From positions 1 through 64,000 of the forward strand of contig JAMPIV010004941.1 of NCBI GenBank assembly GCA_024509875.1: 64,000 nt of DNA, read 5' to 3'. The notes under the pieces are model-generated. The model was given only the letters and a program-made list of their open reading frames with translations, searched no databases and was not told the DNA's origin. Position numbers and translations under genes: made by a program. This DNA is from Oreohelix idahoensis. Taxonomy: Eukaryota; Mollusca; Gastropoda; Stylommatophora; Oreohelicidae. This document shows, one piece after another, positions 33,552-45,581 of the stretch; positions within the stretch are counted from its first letter, which is position 1; each line of letters starts with the position of its first letter.

Positions 33552-33939
33552 AATGAAATGACTTCAGGGATATCGTACTTCATATCAACAGGAATCTCAA
33601 TAAGTGCGATACTTATATACTAGCAATATGACAAAGGATAATAGCGAATAAACAACTTAATAGTAGAGTCTATATGAAACGTCTGAAGTGAGTAGTAACG
33701 ACAACTGGTTGAACTCTATAGCTCTGAATATACGTCGAACTGGACAATATTCCACGATACAATGTACATGTGTTTGTACAGAATCATTCATAAATACAGC
33801 AATTGAACATGAAAATATTTTACCGATATGTTACAATGGCTGACATATCAGGGGGTGCGAGCGAGAAGTGGCTACATATGATATGTGAGATGGAAGAGGC
33901 GTAGGAATGTTATGTATCTAATATAATGCAAATGTATTA
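33552..33939 (-). other. Probable decayed tail of the env-like region
   Basis: No long frame. It lies downstream of the env-like pieces in element orientation and could be their eroded continuation plus 3' flank. Confidence 0.35.
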
Positions 33940-34925
33940 TCAGTAACCATTAAAGGAATGTGCACTAGTATCAAAAGCACAGTACAAAGATAAAACATTG
34001 TGAACTTTGAGCAATGCTCTACATAATGTATGTGGGAGTATAGATGGTATCTGTGTGAAGAGGTGCTGAAGGTCCGTGTAAGGTAATAGTGTAAGTGGTA
34101 AGAGATGTGTATATAATGAGTCTATGTGGCTTTCAAAAGTAGTGATAGTGTGTGACATAAGAAATAAATACATCTCTATTCTTATCCATAATACATAACA
34201 CATAGAAAAAATAATGTCGCACAAACATATCAGTACGTTGAGTAGCATCATGCAACTCAAAAATAACAAAATCCGAAAAAAAATTTACAAGTTGTGTAAT
34301 AATACCTGCTACAAATTAATACGTAACCGATTTGAATTAACAGCCCTACAAGTGTTGTTTACAATAGTGAGGCTGGCGTCAAGAACATGATAGATGAGCT
34401 GTTGATTTGCAGCTATAGTCCACAATTGTGAAGTGAGACTATTAATATTAACCTCCGTGAACGTTCCAAATAAAAAATTGAAGAGCCTATCCTACAAAAG
34501 GAACGATAGCTCTGCGCTATCTATGTACATTACATATAGAATGAAATCTAGTTTGCAATACGGTGAGAGTCTGTCGCAATCGTATTGACTTTCTATGTGA
34601 CATGGTTAAAAAACAAATCAACGTAAGGAATAATATTCAATCTACTATAAAGCTGCATATTCGCAGTAATATACTGTTCAATTATAACAAAAGAATGTAA
34701 TATGTCTTGTAACTCTGTTCGTAATGGTTGCAGGGAGGCGACTAAAGTAATAGTCCACGTGGAAGAGGCGTCGGATACATCTTTGACTTTCTCGAATAAT
34801 GTTGCATTTCGCCACAGTAGTCGGCTGTACATCTGAGTGCGGAAGACTATCTCAAACTGCAAGGCTAAGAGAAGAAAGGGCCTAACCATTGTCAACCTGT
34901 AATAGAAAAAAAATGTATTGCACAA
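33940..34925 (-). pseudogene. Env-like reading frame, broken
   Basis: Two frames follow pol: 34593-34925 (110 codons, containing FEKVKDVSDASSTWTITLV) and 33940-34269 (109 codons, containing HIDSLYTHLLPLTLLP). Position and general pattern are those of the envelope-like third gene of invertebrate Ty3/gypsy elements related to baculovirus-F-type proteins. That assignment rests on position and remembered pattern, not on a search. The two pieces are separated by stops, and no membrane anchor is identifiable. An unrelated accessory frame is the alternative. Confidence 0.5.
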
Positions 34926-34927
34926 AG

Positions 34928-35640
34928 TTAGTGCTTGTTAAGAAACATTTGTGCCAGTTCCAACAAGGCAATTTCCTTCGATGACAGGCGCTGATCGTAC
35001 GTGTGTCCTTTAGGATGGGAAGCAGTTGCTGTGAAATGAGCAACGTGACGATTAGCACTACATGGTTCAGTACTGTCGTGACAGTTGGAATGCATAGAAC
35101 GACGCTTCCTGCGAATCTGTACACGAACATGTTCATGTGAGGGACGAATCATCTTTGCTAAAGGAACGGAATCGTCAGACAATGACGAATAGTGGCGTTT
35201 AATGGCTGTTCTGGAATGTGTGTCCATGGGAACAATATAGGAATCATCATCAGAGGCTACAAGATGTGTTGTCTGGTCAGGCGTAATATCTTGCCATGAG
35301 TTTTCTGTGATGGTTGCCGAAAAATCCGAATGGACAGTCGATGAATGTGGTGGATCAGTAACTGTGGATGGCATCAAACCAGAGTGTTCAACATTTGGAG
35401 GTGTATCCTCTGTTCGTGGTTCATTGTCATGGAGTAAACGGTCGTTGCGGTGTTGGATCAGTTGTCGGAGCTCCTGTAAAGGAATGTCATCCTCTTCAGA
35501 TGAGTTATCTCGTTCGCGTCGATATCGTTCTATCGTATCTCTGACTAACGTGGGGGCAGTTGATTGTGGGGGCATGTCATCAATGCTAGAGGCAAGTGAG
35601 GTGGAGGACGAATAATGGCAAAGGTGGATTACCTGACAGG
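34928..35640 (-). pseudogene. pol: C-terminal tail of pol
   Basis: A 215-codon frame (34928-35575) rich in Ser, Thr, Asp, Arg and His follows the integrase C-terminal domain in the same orientation. It contains no recognised domain and looks disordered. It most likely is the tail of Pol downstream of integrase, ending just before the env-like region. Confidence 0.6.
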
Positions 35641-37057
35641 TCGTGAGGAGCGAAGGTGTGGAATTTCAACAGGTCGGTGATCATCTAATTTCATTTGAGA
35701 AACGTGAGCTTTCATAGTAACATTTTGTCTCTCGTGCCATAGGATATAATCTGTAGAAGAAGTCTGTTCGAGGACTCTGTAATCGTCCAGCCAACGATTG
35801 TCAAGCTTGGAATCCCGAACGTACTTCTTAAAATAAACAGGATCGCCAATAGCAAAAGTATCCAGAGTTGCATTCCTGTTATGTAATAATGCGCGTTTGT
35901 TAAATGCCTTTGTTGCATTCTAATGTGCTATACAATGTGCTCGATGTTTCTGCTGAAGGATCATCTCAATTGAATGTTCTACTAGATATTTCCGTCGAGG
36001 GGCGAGTAAGTGATCATTAGGGAATACTGGTTCTCGACCATAGATGAGGAAGAATGGTGAATATCCTGTAGTGTCATTAACATTAGAACGCAATGCTTCT
36101 AATGCATGGTGTAGATGTACGTCCCAAAAATTGAGAGTTCCCTGCAATATACTTTGCCAAAATATCGTGGAGCGTAGCGTGCATACGTTCATTCCTCGCA
36201 TTGGATTGAGGATGATAGTAACTAGTCGTCGTCTGCTTGATGTACAGTGTCTCTAAGGTCGATCGAAACGGATTTCCTATAAACTGTTTACCATTGTCGG
36301 TAATCACTCTAGTAGGGTAACCATGTCTGGGAACAAATTCGGTAAGGAACAAATCAGTGAGGGAAATGGAAGTGGCATCTTTAAGAGGAATACCATCACC
36401 AACCAAGATCTGCTTACTCGGAGCAAGCAAGAGGACATGCACACCATCATAGCTTGCAGACGCTGGAGCTGGGCTGGCCATGTCCTCAGAAGAGACCCCG
36501 ATGCCATCACAAGAACAGCTATGCTATGGACCCCTGAAGGAAAACGAAAGAGAGGTCGACCAAAAACAACTTGGCGGAGGACTGTGAAGGCTGAGATGCA
36601 AAGAATGAACCAGAGTTGGGGCACTGTACGAAGGATGGCCGCCGACCGAGCAAAGTGGAATCAATTTGTTGTTGTCCTACCCGACGCCACCAGACGTAAT
36701 GGCCACTGACTGCTTTGACGGTCGGCGGCTAAGGATCAAAGAAGAAGAAGAATCTTTCAGAGGAAAGCATTCTGGCCAAGTAGAATACTGGTCATTAACA
36801 TGGAGGATGTATTTGTTGCCTGACAAAGTGACAGGGGAGGGACCAGATAAGTCAAGGCTGACTACTTCTATGTGGAAATTAGACTGAGACATTTGTTGTA
36901 TTGGAACTTTGGTGGATTTCATGTTGCGTATCTTACAGCACTTCGATGTATACTCAATCACGTCTCGAGATAATGAGTCCCAATAGTATGTTCTTTTTAT
37001 AACATCCAAAGTTTTGTCTCGACCTAAATGTCCATTTTCATCGTGAAATTGGATCAT
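35640..37057 (-). pseudogene. pol: Integrase split by a LINE insertion
   Basis: From the N-terminus: a zinc-binding part (HDENGHLGRDKT...CCKIRN, with one expected cysteine not evident), the core with SLDLSGP, then the insertion at 36391-36751, then VITDNGKQFIGNPF, HPQSNARNERM and NDTTGYSPFFLIYGREP. The C-terminal GPY/F-like domain follows (FAIGDPVYFKK...WLDDYRVLEQ). Frame changes occur near 36140 and 35920, and a homopolymer shift near 37060 cuts it from RNase H. The aspartates are present and the glutamate region is NARNER. Confidence 0.88.
36391..36751 (+). mobile_element. 5'-truncated LINE inserted in integrase, with target duplication
   Basis: The plus strand encodes a LINE C-terminus (RRWSWAGHVLRRD, GKRKRGRPKTTWRRTVKAEM, RMAADRAKWNQFV), a stop, about 35 bases of 3' UTR and a GAA-repeat tail. 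It is flanked by ATCTTTAAGAGGAA (36377-36390) and ATCTTTCAGAGGAA (36752-36765), a 14-bp duplication with one mismatch. The 3' end (36683-36750) is 84% identical to the 3' end of the element at 45582-45920. Confidence 0.92.
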
Positions 37058-39464
37058 TTTTTTTTGGAACTAGATGATGAGGAATGCAGGTTCTCAATGT
37101 AATATCAGACTTTTTATCAACATAGTAGAGTACGCCATCATCGGAAAGGATGACGAAATGTTTCCATTTCTCTGGGCCAATTTTCATTTGTTTGATCAAT
37201 TTGGCAAGCACTGGATCTTTAGCTTGTTTCAACGGCATATTAAGTGTAGAAATGTCATCATCAATAACGGGCATGTCTTCCGGAGTCGTGTCATCAACTC
37301 GGACAGAATCAAGAAGGTTAACTTCCTTACTTTTGTCATTAATGTCAGTTAATTCAGCTTTCGTACGTGTGGTACATGGTTTATCTGAGGTATCCACAGG
37401 GTAAGGAATTCTAGACAATAGATCAGCACATGTGCTAAGCGAGCCTGCAATGTATTCTATCTGAATGTCGTAGGACTGTAGATTAAGAGCCCAAGTTTGA
37501 AGTTTCTTAGGTTGCTCTCTAGTCTTGGACAACCAATTGACTAGAGGCTGATGGTCCGTCTTGACAGTGATGATAGTGCCTCGTAAGTAAAAGTCTAACT
37601 TGTGTACTGCATAATGGATCGTAAACGCTTCCTTTTAAGTAGTGGTCCATTTTCGTTGTGAGCGGCTCAGGGCATGGGAAATGAAAGCAATTGGTTTCTC
37701 GTTTGGAATGTGGGGCAGAATCGGAACTTCATGTGGGTCGCAATTCTGTACTAGGCAGGAACCTACAGCATTATCGGAGGCGTCCGTATATAAGATCATG
37801 GGTTTGGACGTATCTGGGTGCGCTAGAAGAGGAATGGCGGTCAAAGCATTTTTCAAATAATCAAAAGCCAGTTGACAAGTCTCGTTCCATCTAAATCTAG
37901 CATATTTCTTTGTTAGATCTATTATTGGGGCAGCAGCACGGGAAAAATTTATAATGTGCTTGCGATAATAAGAACAGCAACCCAGAAATCGTCTGACCTG
38001 TCGAACCGTTTTAGGAGTGGGCATGTCACGAATGGCGGCTACCTTATCGTCATCAGGTCTTATACCCTTGCTGTTGATAATAAATCCTAGATATTTAGTT
38101 TCGTCCTTTAAGAAAGCACATTTGCTCAGCTTCAATTTGATGTGTTGTTGTCGAAGGCGTTGAAAAATTTTTTCATCATGTTCTAGATGATTTTCAATGG
38201 ACTCAGCAGTATGAATTAAAATATCATCAATATACGCTAGGGCGAAGTCTTGTATTCCTCTAAGTACTTCGTCAATGAAGGACATATAAGTCGCAGGACT
38301 GCCTTTGAGACTGAACGGCATGACGTTCCAAGAGTAGCTGCCGATGTGGGTGCAAAATGTAGATTTCTCTTTTGCATCTGGAGTCATAGGTATACACCAG
38401 AACCCGGAGCGTGCATCGAGGGTAGTGAACCATGTGGACTTCCCAACGGTAGTTAATATGTCGTTGACTCGTGGTAGCGGATAGGAAATAGTACGCGTAA
38501 TCTTGTTGCGCGCCCGGTAGTCACGACAAAATCTGTGTGACCGGTCCTTTTTGTTGACAATAATGACCGGCGAGGACGATTGTGAACGGGATCTTTCAAT
38601 GACTCCTGCCTCTAACATCTCATTAATAGCCTTTTCTACAATTTCCCGATTCTTTAAAGGAGTATGGTAGGGTTTAAGATGGATGGAAACGTCAGAAGTG
38701 GTAGGTATGTCCATCGCGACAGTGGGTGTTCGCTGAAGCTCCATGTCAGAAAGAGCAAAGATATCCTGATGTTTGCGAATAAATCGTTGTAAACGCTGGA
38801 TATGTGGTTTGTGCGTATTTAGTTGTTCCATCAACTGGTCTATTCTAGTGGATGGCAAAATACTGGCTTGTGGACGAGGTGTATGTGATTTGGTAATAAC
38901 ATCAACTTCACCAGTTTGGAAACAGGGCTTACTATGAACTTGTGTGGGAATAGTTCGTCTATTAAAAATCATGCCGATATCCTTATTCATGGTCTTTGCA
39001 TATTGCAAGTTTCGCCTAACGTTCCCATGAGATATCATGTTTCGTGAAGACAACTTGTGTCTGGGGTGTCTATGAGCAAAGCGTAAAATATCTTTATCAA
39101 TGATGTCCGCATAAGCATCAGAGTGGAAGTCGGTTGATCGACCTACGGTTCGATAGTCGCGAAATCTCTGACGACGATATCCATCATACAAATCATTCTG
39201 TGTCGGGTTTGAATAATATCTCGTTGTATGCTTATAATTTATAAGACATGGGTCATGGGAATATCGTGGGTTAGGTTGTGGGGGTAGACGTGAGGGGTGG
39301 GGATTATTGAGAGAACTAAAAGGAACATCTTCGAATTGTGTTTGTGGCAGCTGTACGTCCGATAATTGTGGTGAAGTAGGAACAGGATTTAGTGCTTTAA
39401 CTTGTGCAATTATGGCACCACGAGCATTGGATGTCATCTTGCCTGAAGCATTAACAATCATCAT
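37038..39464 (-). pseudogene. pol: Reverse transcriptase-RNase H
   Basis: A 609-codon frame (37635-39464) holds the RT: SYPLPRVNDIL, FTTLDARSGFW, MPFSLKGSPATYMSF and the catalytic YIDD box, then the connection RNase H start (LYTDASDNAVGS). A TAA at 37635-37637 interrupts the same frame, which resumes KEAFTIHYAVHKLDFYLRG and TDHQPLVNWLS to 37038. The order RT then RNase H then integrase is standard Ty3. Residues needed for RT are intact but the stop removes half of RNase H and integrase. Confidence 0.93.
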
Positions 39465-39493
39465 GGGGAAATCACGATGAGTGGAGACTTCAA

Positions 39494-40180
39494 TTATACC
39501 GTCAGTGATGATAATATGTGGATCATCATTGATGTCTGTGTCTGATAGTTCATTGATACAGTTTCTCCTATGTGGATATATGGAGATGTCTTTATCCTAC
39601 ACTTGACTATTGTAAGTGACTGGGGCTGTAAGGTAACCGGTGCCGTTAAACGAACTAATGATGCTATATGCACATCATCCTGCAGTGGAACATATTCTCC
39701 ATTAACTCTGACTTTATGAAGATCGAAATAAATTCTGACGTCGTGTTGAGTGAGGAAGTCTCGACCGATAAAGAGGTTCCTAGACATGGACCTTGTGATG
39801 ATGAATGGGTGGCAAAGCCGTTGTGATCCGATGTAGAAGTCGATATGTGCAGTACCAATAGCCTTTAATACTTGTCCTGTTACGGAAGCCATATAGGTAT
39901 GAGAAGGACTGAAACGTACGTGACGATGTATTTTGTGATATAATTTTTCACTAATTAGACTGATAGTAGCACCAGTATCAATAAGTGCCCGGTATGTGTT
40001 ACGTGCGATGGTAATTATGCATGAACTGGGGTCAGGTGTTACATTACAGTTGTTTTGTCGTATATTCGTGTTAGCTGAATTTGTACAATGTTGTTTCATA
40101 GTGTTCTTGGTTGTAGAACGTAGCTGGTGATTCCGCAATGTATGAGACTGATGATGCGAACCCTTCACTATCTGCTCCAC
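39494..40180 (-). pseudogene. pol: Aspartic protease of the Ty3 element
   Basis: A 228-codon frame with the retropepsin site LIDTGA and the downstream NLFIGRDFLTQHDV, the second conserved retropepsin motif. It is separated from gag and from RT by frame changes near 40180 and 39490. Expected role: processing Gag-Pol within particles. Confidence 0.9.
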
Positions 40181-41322
40181 TAATGAGTGGTTCGAGCGTT
40201 TCCCGGAAAGTGGTTACTGGTATACTGAGATGAACCGAATTTAGTTTGATCACGGGAATAATTGTTGGAAACCCTTTGCTGAGGATTGTTCAATGGCTGT
40301 CGACTGCGATATTGTGATTGTTGTCTGCAGTTGCGTGCAATATGTCCAATCATCCCACAATTGTAACATGTAATCTGATTAACATGGTGAACTGGAGAAA
40401 GACGGGAATTCACTGGGGTAGTGTGTCGGTTGTGTCTCTTGCCTTCGTTCCTGTGAAATGAGTCATTAAGCGTACATTGTGTGAATAAGATGAGCCTTGA
40501 TTATCGTTGAAGGTTGCATTGTCTCTGCGCCATCTTGGACGATAATGGTCAACTTCCATTGGTTTGGGAAGATAGTATGATTGCGGTTCTCTGCCGATCC
40601 TCTGTGGAAAACTTTTCCGAACATTCTCTTCGTATAGAGCCGTTTGAATTGTTTCTGTGATTGACTTCGAATCTTTTCTCAATAGGTGGAGTGTAAAATT
40701 GTCTGCCCACAAACCCTCAATGAATATGCCTACTAAGTGTTGCTCCAATTCTTCCGTGGGGATTGAACCTCCTAAAAAACCATCTTCGGCTAGGTTGAGC
40801 AACCGGTCTCCGAACATTTGCATTGGCTCATTACGTTCTTGCTTTATCTTCCTGAAAAGCGTCCAAGCATGATGAGAGTCTGTGATGTTTGAATATCGAC
40901 TTACCGATTCCTTGCGAAGGCTTTCGAACGTTTCCTGCGGAAAGGCTTTACTGCAATGACGTAGAAAGTCTGTAAACAACCCATCAGAAGATAAAAAGGC
41001 AACTCGCTTGCAGTCGGAATCAGTAGCTGTGTCAATGATGGATGAGAACTTATCCATGTCAATAAGCCATTTGCGGGGTCTCCAGAATATGGTGTAACAA
41101 TCGATCTAATTGAATGGAACTTAGCATAGTGATCTACCTGATGAAGCGATTCTGTAATCTGCATCAGGGCTTGCATTGTCGGTTCTAATTCATTAGGCAA
41201 CGATATATTTTAGGTTGTATACCCTGTTGCTGTTGATTTTGCGACAGATGTGGCTGTAACATCTGCTGTGGGCGCATTTGTTGTTGAGCTAGGGCCTCAG
41301 GGGCACTTTGAAGATCCATGAT
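40180..41322 (-). pseudogene. gag: Gag and nucleocapsid of the Ty3 element
   Basis: Probable start ATG at 41320-41322 (MDLQSAPEALAQQQM, Gln-rich). A frame change near 41200 leads to the matrix/capsid part (40901-41200 and 40410-41057), with AWTLFRKIKQERNEPMQMF and a retrotransposon-gag-like LWADNFTLHLL region. The nucleocapsid frame at 40180-40413 has the CCHC knuckle CYNCGMIGHIARNC. At least two frame changes break it. Confidence 0.85.
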
Positions 41323-41330
41323 AATTACAG

Positions 41331-42625
41331 GATACAAAGTACGATCACAATGACAAGCGCGTGAGCTGGTAAACTTATGTTACCACTGGTGACGGCACTA
41401 TGTGATATAGGTGACCGTTACAGCAATCTGTCAAGTTTATAAGCCAAACCTTGACACCATGAAAATTCTTCTGTGACAGGTATTAAATATTTCATCTGAG
41501 TTCATTGTTATTAAATTTTCCCAAGGGATCGTAGAGTTAACTGGTTTACATATTTATCTTATGAGTGTTAACTAGCGACTGCCAGAGATGTGATTACTCA
41601 AATGAAGGTTGCTCAGGGCCAGATCTTTTCTACTCATCGCAGGTTGTCATTGATCAGTTGTAACCTATTAGGGCTTCCATACTCAACATACATGATGTAA
41701 GTAATAGCTACAAATCACGAAAAACTGTTTAATGAAGGAGTCCAAGGGACTAATTGCAAAGTTCAATTACACAACCCAATATCCTGGCTACCAGCGGCCA
41801 GATCGCTTGTTGTTTGCATAAATCGGGATGCCTTTGTAAAAGGACATCGTCATAAATAACATGTCTGCTTGAGCTCTTCTATAAATGTCGAAAGGCTTCG
41901 CCTAGAGTCTCAATCATACATAACTTAGTAGAGTAATTGTTCTATTATAAATCGAGATCATACTAATCGTGTAAATACTTGCCAAAATACTGGAAAACCC
42001 AATCTCCTAGAATAATATATCTTGTGATAACATGAAGTTTTCAGTTTTGTTTTCTCTCGTCTAGAAGTTAATCACACAACCTTTAAAAAACACGGGGCCC
42101 GCACTAAGGTTAAAACCTCTCCCCTGGTCACGTCTGCATCACTGAACTGTGTACTGCGTGACTGAACTCTGCTCTGACCGCCGTTGTCATAAATAGCCAT
42201 CGACGATTTCATTGCTTATGTTCTACTAGTGTTTTTGTTTGTTACTAGCTAGTCTTGCTCAAGATCTTTTACTATTCTTATAACTACTGTTAACGTGATA
42301 GCTTGCGTTAACGTAGGCCATCTGGTGACACGTATCCGTATATTTTTTCTAATCGACAGTATAGAGTCTGTAAGAGATGTATTTAATCCGGACGACATGG
42401 AGTCTGTGCTATTATTAAAACATTATCTTTACGTTCATGTGTGAGTAAAGTTTATTTTATTCTAGACCTCACAGAGTTCAAGGTCTCTGAAGATACAAAA
42501 ATAAGACCATTTTACCAGTGTCTTATAAGAGACAACTAAAACGAGGCAGCTTGAAATGTTAACAACCTTATCATATTGTTACAAAACCTACTGCTACAGC
42601 AGCACAGTAAATACTTCACATCGGG
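41331..42625. other. Unassigned stretch, may contain the right LTR of the Ty3 element
   Basis: Expected place of the leader, primer-binding site and 5' LTR of the element at 33552-41330. I found no matching left LTR to confirm it and no convincing primer-binding site. No coding frame. Confidence 0.35.
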
Positions 42626-42925
42626 ATGGGGTCTTTAAATAAGGTTGAGGAGAGCGTTGTCACAATTATGGACTCACTGATTATTTTTTATAGAGAAAGT
42701 GTTATGTGGAAGCAAATCATGGACTATAAAACAGTAAAGCTAGGGGATCAATGGGAACACATTAGGTGGTTTTACAAAACAGTGTTAGAAATCATTTATG
42801 TCAAGGATTGCCTCCCTTGCTATGCAGTAGTGGTCCAACAATTGCCAAGACTTAAGAGAGTCCAAACTGGGTCGTCAAAGGTGTTTACCTTGGCACAAGA
42901 TCACACTTGGAAGAGATGTAGATAG
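42626..42925 (+). CDS. Unrecognised 99-codon frame
   Basis: The frame starts MGSLNKVEESVVTIMDSLII. It shows no signal peptide, membrane span or family motif I know. It could be a fragment of a transposon protein or a chance frame in otherwise non-coding DNA. No neighbour gives a context. Confidence 0.2.
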   Translation: MGSLNKVEESVVTIMDSLIIFYRESVMWKQIMDYKTVKLGDQWEHIRWFYKTVLEIIYVKDCLPCYAVVVQQLPRLKRVQTGSSKVFTLAQDHTWKRCR

Positions 42926-44185
42926 AAGTGTAATGACGCTTCTATCTAAAGGGAGCTTCACAAGATAATTCAAAAGTCAAGAACCGTGCAACAAAGAGCT
43001 GAGCAATGGTTAACCTATATCTGTCAGTCGCCTTTTGTGAACAATTTAAGCTATGGTTTTTAGCCCGTTCAATGCCCTGAGTGAGAATTCAGTGAATTCC
43101 TCTTATAATGTTATAGCGCTGTATAATATTCTAGCTCATACGTTTGCTTTCATACATGTGTGACGAAATGGACGGCCTCTTAGTCCTCTTTGGTTCTCTC
43201 CGGCAGTATCGGTACATTTGTGGTACTGATTTTTATTGTGTGCTGTCATTTATTGCACTTTTCTTTCTGTCTGTCTTTCTTTCTTTCTGTATTTTTCTGT
43301 TAAGTAGCAGATATTTGATTTTATCAAAGTATCATGTAGGTGATAAATATCACATTTGCAAGGAGCGGATGATATGATACATCACATTTGCTTGGGGTTA
43401 CCCAGATTTGTTGGTTATAGGCGCGGCAGATTATCACGTACATTGTTCAGGTCGACCTGAATCACCGATAAGACACAGAGTTTGCGTACTCATTCGGCAG
43501 ATAACGAGATTACTGTCTGTGTGACATGTGTGGGCAGACAAGTGTGATATAATCGTTTTCGGCCACTTGGTTTAAAGTAATCATGGATTTATTACATTTT
43601 AGACAATATGAGTCTACAAATGTGTTTGTGAGAGTGTATGCAAGGAATCAGATGTCCATATATGGTAATACATGAATTTTGCAGGAACACACCTTATTTC
43701 ACATGGGACTATTTTTAAATATCACACCCTATTTGCATGATTTGAAATGATTGGATCTTTCTGATTAAATTCATAACAACGCTTTGGGAAATAGGAATAT
43801 AGGCGGACCATTTCGCAGTTCTATTTCACTTTGAATTTCCCTCTCGCCAAGACAAAATCAGACCTCGCCAGAGTGAAGACTAGCTTCATAATTCCTTTTT
43901 CTTAACCGGACATTTTATTGAAGAACCAGATAAGACTTAAAAAAGCATAGACAATTTCTACATTTTAAAAAAGGAATCCCTGGACTAGGAAACTGAAGAA
44001 ATACGGAGTCAGAGGGGAATCTATTGTAAAATTAAAGACATCACAGACACGTGTAAGAGTCCTAGCCGAGTGCCTTAACTTATTCATCTGAGCAAAACGT
44101 ATGTAACCAAGATTGGTGTAAGTAGTGCATTTTCATTCTGTTTTATTACTAAAATGTGAAATAACACACACAGATATATATATAA
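42926..44185. other. AT-rich stretch without a recognised feature
   Basis: Contains a T-rich low-complexity region near 43260-43310 and a chance plus frame at 43144-43377. Nothing else is evident. Confidence 0.5.
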
Positions 44186-44480
44186 GGTCAGACATTTATA
44201 GTCACAGTCATGGTAAACAAGGTAGGACATTTACAGTCACAGTCATGGTAAACAAGGTCAGACATTTACAGTCACAGTCATGGTAAACAAGGTCAGACAT
44301 TTACAGTCACAGTCATGGTAAACAAGGTAGGACATTTACAGTCACAGTCATGGTAAACAAGGTAAGACATTTACAGTCACAGTCATGGTAAATAAGGTAA
44401 GACATTTACAGTCACAGTCATGGTAAACAAGGTTAGACATTTACAGTCACAGTCATGGCAAACAAGGATAGACATTTACA
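44186..44480. repeat. 35-bp minisatellite, eight copies and a partial
   Basis: Units start at 44186 and recur exactly every 35 bases through 44431, with a partial ninth from 44466. The core is CATTTACAGTCACAGTCATG; variation is concentrated at the four bases after GGT. It ends about 60 bp before LINE coding sequence. Confidence 0.95.
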
Positions 44481-44539
44481 TGATTATCATCACATCAATT
44501 TAGCGGCATTTAGTACCGGTCAAAAATATATAGTTTATT

Positions 44540-45212
44540 TTAGGAGCAATAAAGCTGCAGCTAACTTTGCCCGCCTCACATCGCGTGTTTGGGGAAACTC
44601 TAAACTCACAATGAAGAGCAAAGCTGCGGTATATAATGCCTGCGTCACCAGCACACTCCTATATGGCAGCGAGACCTGGACGACCTATGCTAAGCAAGAA
44701 AGAAGGCTCAATACCTTCCATTTGCGGTGTCTACGCCGCATCCTCGGCCTCTCGTGGAAAGATAAAGTGACAAATGTCGAGGTGTTGTCACGTGCTGGCC
44801 TTCAAAGTATGTATACCCTTCTTAGACAGCGCAGACTTCGCTGGCTTGGCCATGTTCGCCACATGGAAGATGGTCGCATCCCAAAAGATATCTTCTACGG
44901 ACAATTAGCAGATGGCAAGAGAACAGTTGGGCGACCACAGCTGAGGTTCAAAGATGTGTGCAAGAGAGATATGAGGGCACTGGACATGGATCCAGCAACA
45001 TGGGAGGATAAAGCTGCCGATCGCACTAAGTGGCGATGCTATTTAGGGTGCCACCTCAGATTGGGCGAAGAGAGGCTCACACAAGAAGCAGAGGTGAGGA
45101 GAAAACGTCGAAAGGAGCATCAGGAAAATAAGCAGCTGAGGGCTGCCACCTCAGGGGCGCATTCCCATAGTCAGTTATGACTGAAGGGGCTATTATTACT
45201 ATTATTATAAAC
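44540..45212 (+). pseudogene. 5'-truncated LINE, RT C-terminus
   Basis: The plus frame runs to a stop at 45178-45180: KAAVYNACVTSTLLYGSETW, FHLRCLRRILGLSWKDKVTN, RRLRWLGHVRHMEDGRIPKD and VGRPQLRFKDVCKRDMRALD. This is the C-terminus of a non-LTR reverse transcriptase after the catalytic core. The 3' end is a TTA-rich tail (45193-45210). The coding part is open and undamaged, suggesting a fairly recent insertion. Sequence before about 44540 in the same frame is minisatellite, not LINE. Confidence 0.85.
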
Positions 45213-45568
45213 TCTATAAAAAGTATAAACATTATATTTGTATTTATTTTTTAGCAGTAGTGTCCAGTGTGTAATTTAGTATTGGTTAGGAAATTATACA
45301 TTCTTTTACTAAATGTAAAGACACGGGTACACATATTTGTACAAGAAGGAAAAATAATATTATTCCATTTATATAGTTTGTTAATAAATTGCAAATATTC
45401 TAAACTGTCGTAAATTTGTTAAACATAGGTCTAAAATATTTATGGTCCGGTCTGAGCAGAGGTGATATTGGTAATTGTGTGAGATTAAAGGTGTAAGAAA
45501 TAGATTTTCACGAGGTGATAGTGAAAGATTAAGTTCAGTCTCTGGAATGAGTCTTTTTCTCTAATCAA
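45213..45568. other. AT-rich stretch without a recognised feature
   Basis: No frame or repeat of note. Confidence 0.5.
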
Positions 45569-45581
45569 GCCTATCTATTAC

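Larger units (their letters stand above)
33552..41330 (-). mobile_element. Degenerate Ty3/gypsy element with env-like frame
   Basis: The minus strand carries gag, CCHC knuckle, protease, RT, RNase H, integrase and a third, env-like region, in the usual Ty3 order, unlike the Gmr1-like elements nearby. Several frameshifts, one stop between RT and RNase H, and a LINE insertion in integrase inactivate it. I could not identify flanking LTRs or a primer-binding site; the left edge probably meets the LINE at about 33551 and the right LTR, if present, lies beyond 41330. Confidence 0.88.

Noticed and set aside
34882..35136. 84-codon hydrophobic minus frame as a separate gene
   Set aside because: It overlaps the pol tail and env-like frames of the Ty3 element out of frame, so it is most likely a shadow or a fragment of the env-like start.
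41331..41460. Primer-binding site and LTR edge of the Ty3 element
   Set aside because: TGG-starting candidates were seen, but none matches a tRNA 3' end I know and no second LTR was found for comparison.
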